From NCBI GenBank assembly GCA_026995955.1, contig JALWNJ010000013.1, positions 1-8,322 of the forward strand: a stretch of DNA of 8,322 nucleotides. The letters run 5' to 3'. Numbering within the stretch: position 1 is the first letter of the stretch; each line of letters opens with the position of its first letter. This document shows, in pieces, positions 6,985 to 8,322 of the stretch. This stretch comes from Gammaproteobacteria bacterium (GTDB lineage: Bacteria > Pseudomonadota > Gammaproteobacteria > J044). The notes under the pieces were generated by a model. That model was not told the DNA's origin. It saw only the letters and a list, made by a program, of their open reading frames with translations, and searched no databases. Position numbers and translations under genes: made by a program.

Positions 6985-7013
6985 ATTTTCTTATATTGCT
7001 ACACGCTTGTCAA
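6985..7013 (-). promoter_or_regulatory. Sigma70-type promoter of the candidate small RNA
   Basis: A consensus -35 TTGACA (7008-7013) is followed after 17 bases by GAAAAT (6985-6990), inside the most AT-rich stretch of the window (about 6970-7000). An alternative -10, TATACT, lies at 6974-6979 but has a poor -35. The first choice predicts a start near 6978, three bases before the 5' stem-loop. No coding gene begins within 200 bases downstream, and a terminator intervenes. Confidence 0.6.
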
Positions 7014-7045
7014 CCCCTCCTGCCCTTCGGGCTTCACCCCCGTGT

Positions 7046-7366
7046 TCAGTCCCGCGGGGGGTCGATCATCAGGCGCTCGACCGGACGGCCCTCGATCAGG
7101 TGCGACTGGATGATCTCGTCGAGATCGCGCTCGTCCACATAGCTGTACCAGACGCCATCGGGATAGACCACGATCACCGGCCCCCACTCGCAACGGCCCA
7201 GGCAGCCGGCGCGGTTGATGCGCACCTGGTCCGGGCCGTGGATGCCCAGCTCCTTGCAGCGCTGCTTGGCGTACTTCTGCAGGCGGCGCGAACCGCAGTC
7301 GGCGCAGGCCGGCTCGCCGTCACGCTGGTTGGTGCAGAAGAAGACATGCACTCGGTAGCCGGACAT
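7046..7366 (-). CDS. Thioredoxin-like [2Fe-2S] ferredoxin
   Basis: This is a small cytoplasmic electron carrier of the thioredoxin-fold [2Fe-2S] ferredoxin family (COG3411, typified by the Aquifex aeolicus protein). It has 106 residues, close to the family's usual 100-110. The likely cluster ligands are C11 (HVFFCTN), C24 (ACADCGSRR), C55 and C59 (NRAGCLGRCEWGP). The 13-residue spacing of the first pair and the CxxxC second pair match the family. C21 and C37 are extra. The start ATG (7364-7366) overlaps the stop of the DUF481 gene as TGATG, so translation is probably coupled to the upstream gene; no separate strong ribosome-binding site is needed. The stop TGA is at 7046-7048. Its redox partner is unknown. 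A clustered 4Fe-4S oxidoreductase gene diverges 850 bases away, but no shared pathway is shown. Confidence 0.9.
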   Translation of the reverse strand: MSGYRVHVFFCTNQRDGEPACADCGSRRLQKYAKQRCKELGIHGPDQVRINRAGCLGRCEWGPVIVVYPDGVWYSYVDERDLDEIIQSHLIEGRPVERLMIDPPRD

Positions 7367-8094
7367 CAGAAATCGTAGACGAGGTTGATGGTGGTCTTGG
7401 TATCGGTGTTCTTGCGGCCCGCAGGCACATCGGTATTGTGCTTCACATCCAGCCCGACGGCCAGCGCCAGGGCCTGGTGGATGCGCACCTTGAGGGTGCT
7501 GACCGCGGACACCTCGGTGTTGTCCTCGCCGGCCACCACGAGCAGGGTCTGCAGGAAGCTGGAGGTCGGCGAGATGAGCCAGGTGTAGTCACCACCCAGC
7601 GTGCCGACCGCCACCCGGTTCTGCTCGCCGGTTTCCGTCTCGCTCTGGCGGGCACCGACGCCGAGTTCGCCCTTGAGCTTGTGGTGCTCGCTGTCGATGA
7701 GGCGGCGCCCATAGCCCAGCGTCTGCGAGGCCTGGTAGCGGAAACCGCTGAAGCGATCGTCCTCGTAGCGCAGGTTGCCGAAGGCATAGCTGCGCTCGGA
7801 GAGATCCCTGCGCCCCTTGTAGTTGGCCAGGTAGCGCTCGCCCGTGCGCTGGCCCGACTCGCTAGCGGTATACGCCTGCAGCAGCAGGCCATGCTCCCAG
7901 GGCGCGCGCAGGTAATTGACGGTGAGCTTGCCGTCGAAGGAAGTGTTTTCGGTATTGCCGGTGGTGTATACGGCACCCAGCTCGGCGCTGCCGGACCAGC
8001 CCTGAGGGGGCTCTGCGGCCGAGGCAATGGTGCTCGCGGTCAGCAACACGCCGCCAGCGGCAAGCAGGAAACGGGTCGACAGGGGTTGTGGCAT
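7366..8094 (-). CDS. DUF481 family outer-membrane beta-barrel protein (YdiY-like)
   Basis: This is a predicted outer-membrane barrel of the DUF481 family, whose E. coli member YdiY is described as salt-induced; the molecular function is not established. From ATG 8092-8094 it has 242 residues. There is a Sec signal peptide (basic R8, hydrophobic 9-22) with cleavage after IASA or IASAA (26 or 27). The family-typical [19 protein letters not shown] follows at about 35-53, then alternating amphipathic strands, ending in Tyr-Asp-Phe with the terminal phenylalanine used by the barrel assembly machinery. A GAGGA ribosome-binding site lies at 8102-8106. The longer frame from ATG 8130 is rejected because that codon overlaps the -10 hexamer and would lie upstream of the transcript start. 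It is first in an operon with the ferredoxin (1-base overlap). Confidence 0.87.
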   Translation of the reverse strand: MPQPLSTRFLLAAGGVLLTASTIASAAEPPQGWSGSAELGAVYTTGNTENTSFDGKLTVNYLRAPWEHGLLLQAYTASESGQRTGERYLANYKGRRDLSERSYAFGNLRYEDDRFSGFRYQASQTLGYGRRLIDSEHHKLKGELGVGARQSETETGEQNRVAVGTLGGDYTWLISPTSSFLQTLLVVAGEDNTEVSAVSTLKVRIHQALALAVGLDVKHNTDVPAGRKNTDTKTTINLVYDF

Positions 8095-8128
8095 GGCGGT
8101 GTCCTCTGCGGATTCTTGGTGAAAGGCC

Positions 8129-8137
8129 ATTCTATCA
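8129..8137 (-). promoter_or_regulatory. Extended -10 promoter for the DUF481-ferredoxin operon
   Basis: The minus strand reads TGATAGAAT: an extended TG motif one base before TAGAAT (8129-8134, five of six consensus). There is no convincing -35, which is usual for extended -10 promoters. The predicted start is near 8122, giving a leader of about 28 nt to the ATG at 8094. This placement fixes the gene start. Confidence 0.55.
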
Positions 8138-8216
8138 GGCGCTGCCGGCCCGCGGGACTGGCCGCTGCGGGGGACAAGCCGGTAAACTCCCCGCTTCTGC
8201 CCGCCGGTTATGCGTG

Positions 8217-8322
8217 ATGCCCGATTCCCTCGACCAGACCCGACAGTGCGTGTTCTGCGGCCTGTGCCTGCCGCACTGCCCCACCTATGGCCTGTACCGG
8301 GACGAGGCAGAATCCCCGCGCG
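8217..8322 (+). CDS. GlcF-like 4Fe-4S oxidoreductase subunit (3'-truncated by window edge)
   Basis: Only the first 35 codons are present. The predicted protein starts [10 protein letters not shown] and carries [20 protein letters not shown], a complete CxxCxxCxxxCP 4Fe-4S binding motif (C11, C14, C17, C21). The PTYxLxxDExxSPR continuation is typical of the glycolate oxidase iron-sulfur subunit GlcF and related two-cluster CCG-domain proteins. These pass electrons from an FAD subunit towards the quinone pool. ATG at 8217-8219 is taken as the start; an in-frame GTG directly before it (8214-8216) is possible, and no good ribosome-binding site is visible for either. A weak -10-like TAAACT at 8183-8188 is the only promoter candidate. 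It diverges from DUF481 across a 122-base gap. Without the second cluster and the CCG domains, other HdrD/LutA-type proteins remain possible. Confidence 0.78.
   Translation, partial: MPDSLDQTRQCVFCGLCLPHCPTYGLYRDEAESPR

Noticed and set aside
7023..7033. GCCC-TTC-GGGC hairpin after the ferredoxin stop as a terminator
   Set aside because: It has only four base pairs and no T tract on either strand. The real terminator is at 6882-6916.
6790..7113. A 107-codon plus-strand frame across the intergenic region
   Set aside because: It has no domain, runs antisense through the terminator and promoter and into the ferredoxin gene, and has mixed composition. The AAGGAGG on this strand sits directly against an ATG, with no usable spacing.
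8095..8130. Twelve-residue N-terminal extension of the DUF481 gene
   Set aside because: Its ATG overlaps the -10 hexamer and lacks a ribosome-binding site, and the extension would precede a normal signal peptide.
8183..8188. TAAACT as a plus-strand -10 for the GlcF-like gene
   Set aside because: No -35 is found at 16-18 bases and there is no extended TG. It is too weak to list as a separate promoter.

Overview
The window is high-GC bacterial chromosome, most likely from a gammaproteobacterium. The evidence is a RecBCD-type RecD, a 142-residue L13 and 130-residue S9 that look close to the E. coli proteins, and a tRNA-Gln(CUG) with an encoded CCA. A Chromatiales-like chemolithotroph or phototroph lineage is possible but is only a guess. 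There are no insertion sequences, phage genes or CRISPR arrays, and coding density is high.

Layout, left to right. (1) Bases 1-1327, + strand: the C-terminal two thirds of recD, cut by the window edge at its Walker A motif. (2) Bases 1369-2428, - strand: a translation unit read right to left, consisting of a promoter, rplM (L13), rpsI (S9), a strong 11-bp hairpin, tRNA-Gln(CUG) and a rho-independent terminator. It converges on recD. (3) Bases 2533-6867, - strand: a two-gene efflux operon made of a lipoprotein membrane-fusion protein and a 1017-residue RND permease that overlap by ATGA. It has its own candidate promoter, and no outer-membrane channel gene is present. (4) Bases 6882-7013, - strand: an AT-rich TTGACA promoter, a 5' stem-loop, a C/U-rich stretch carrying CCUCCUU (the 16S anti-Shine-Dalgarno sequence) and a strong terminator. 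Together these look like a small RNA gene of about 85-100 nt. (5) Bases 7046-8137, - strand: an extended -10 promoter, a DUF481 outer-membrane beta-barrel protein and a thioredoxin-like [2Fe-2S] ferredoxin, with the two genes overlapping by one base (TGATG). (6) From 8217, + strand: the first 35 codons of a GlcF-like 4Fe-4S protein, divergent from DUF481.

How the genes work together. RecD belongs to the RecBCD recombination machine, whose partners would lie to the left of the window. L13 and S9 are ribosomal proteins and appear to share a transcript with the tRNA. The fusion protein and permease would form a proton-driven tripartite pump with a TolC-type channel encoded elsewhere. The most interesting region is the candidate sRNA between the ferredoxin and the pump operon. 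It contains an 8-nt perfect complement to the ribosome-binding site of the pump's first gene, which suggests, but does not prove, a regulatory link.
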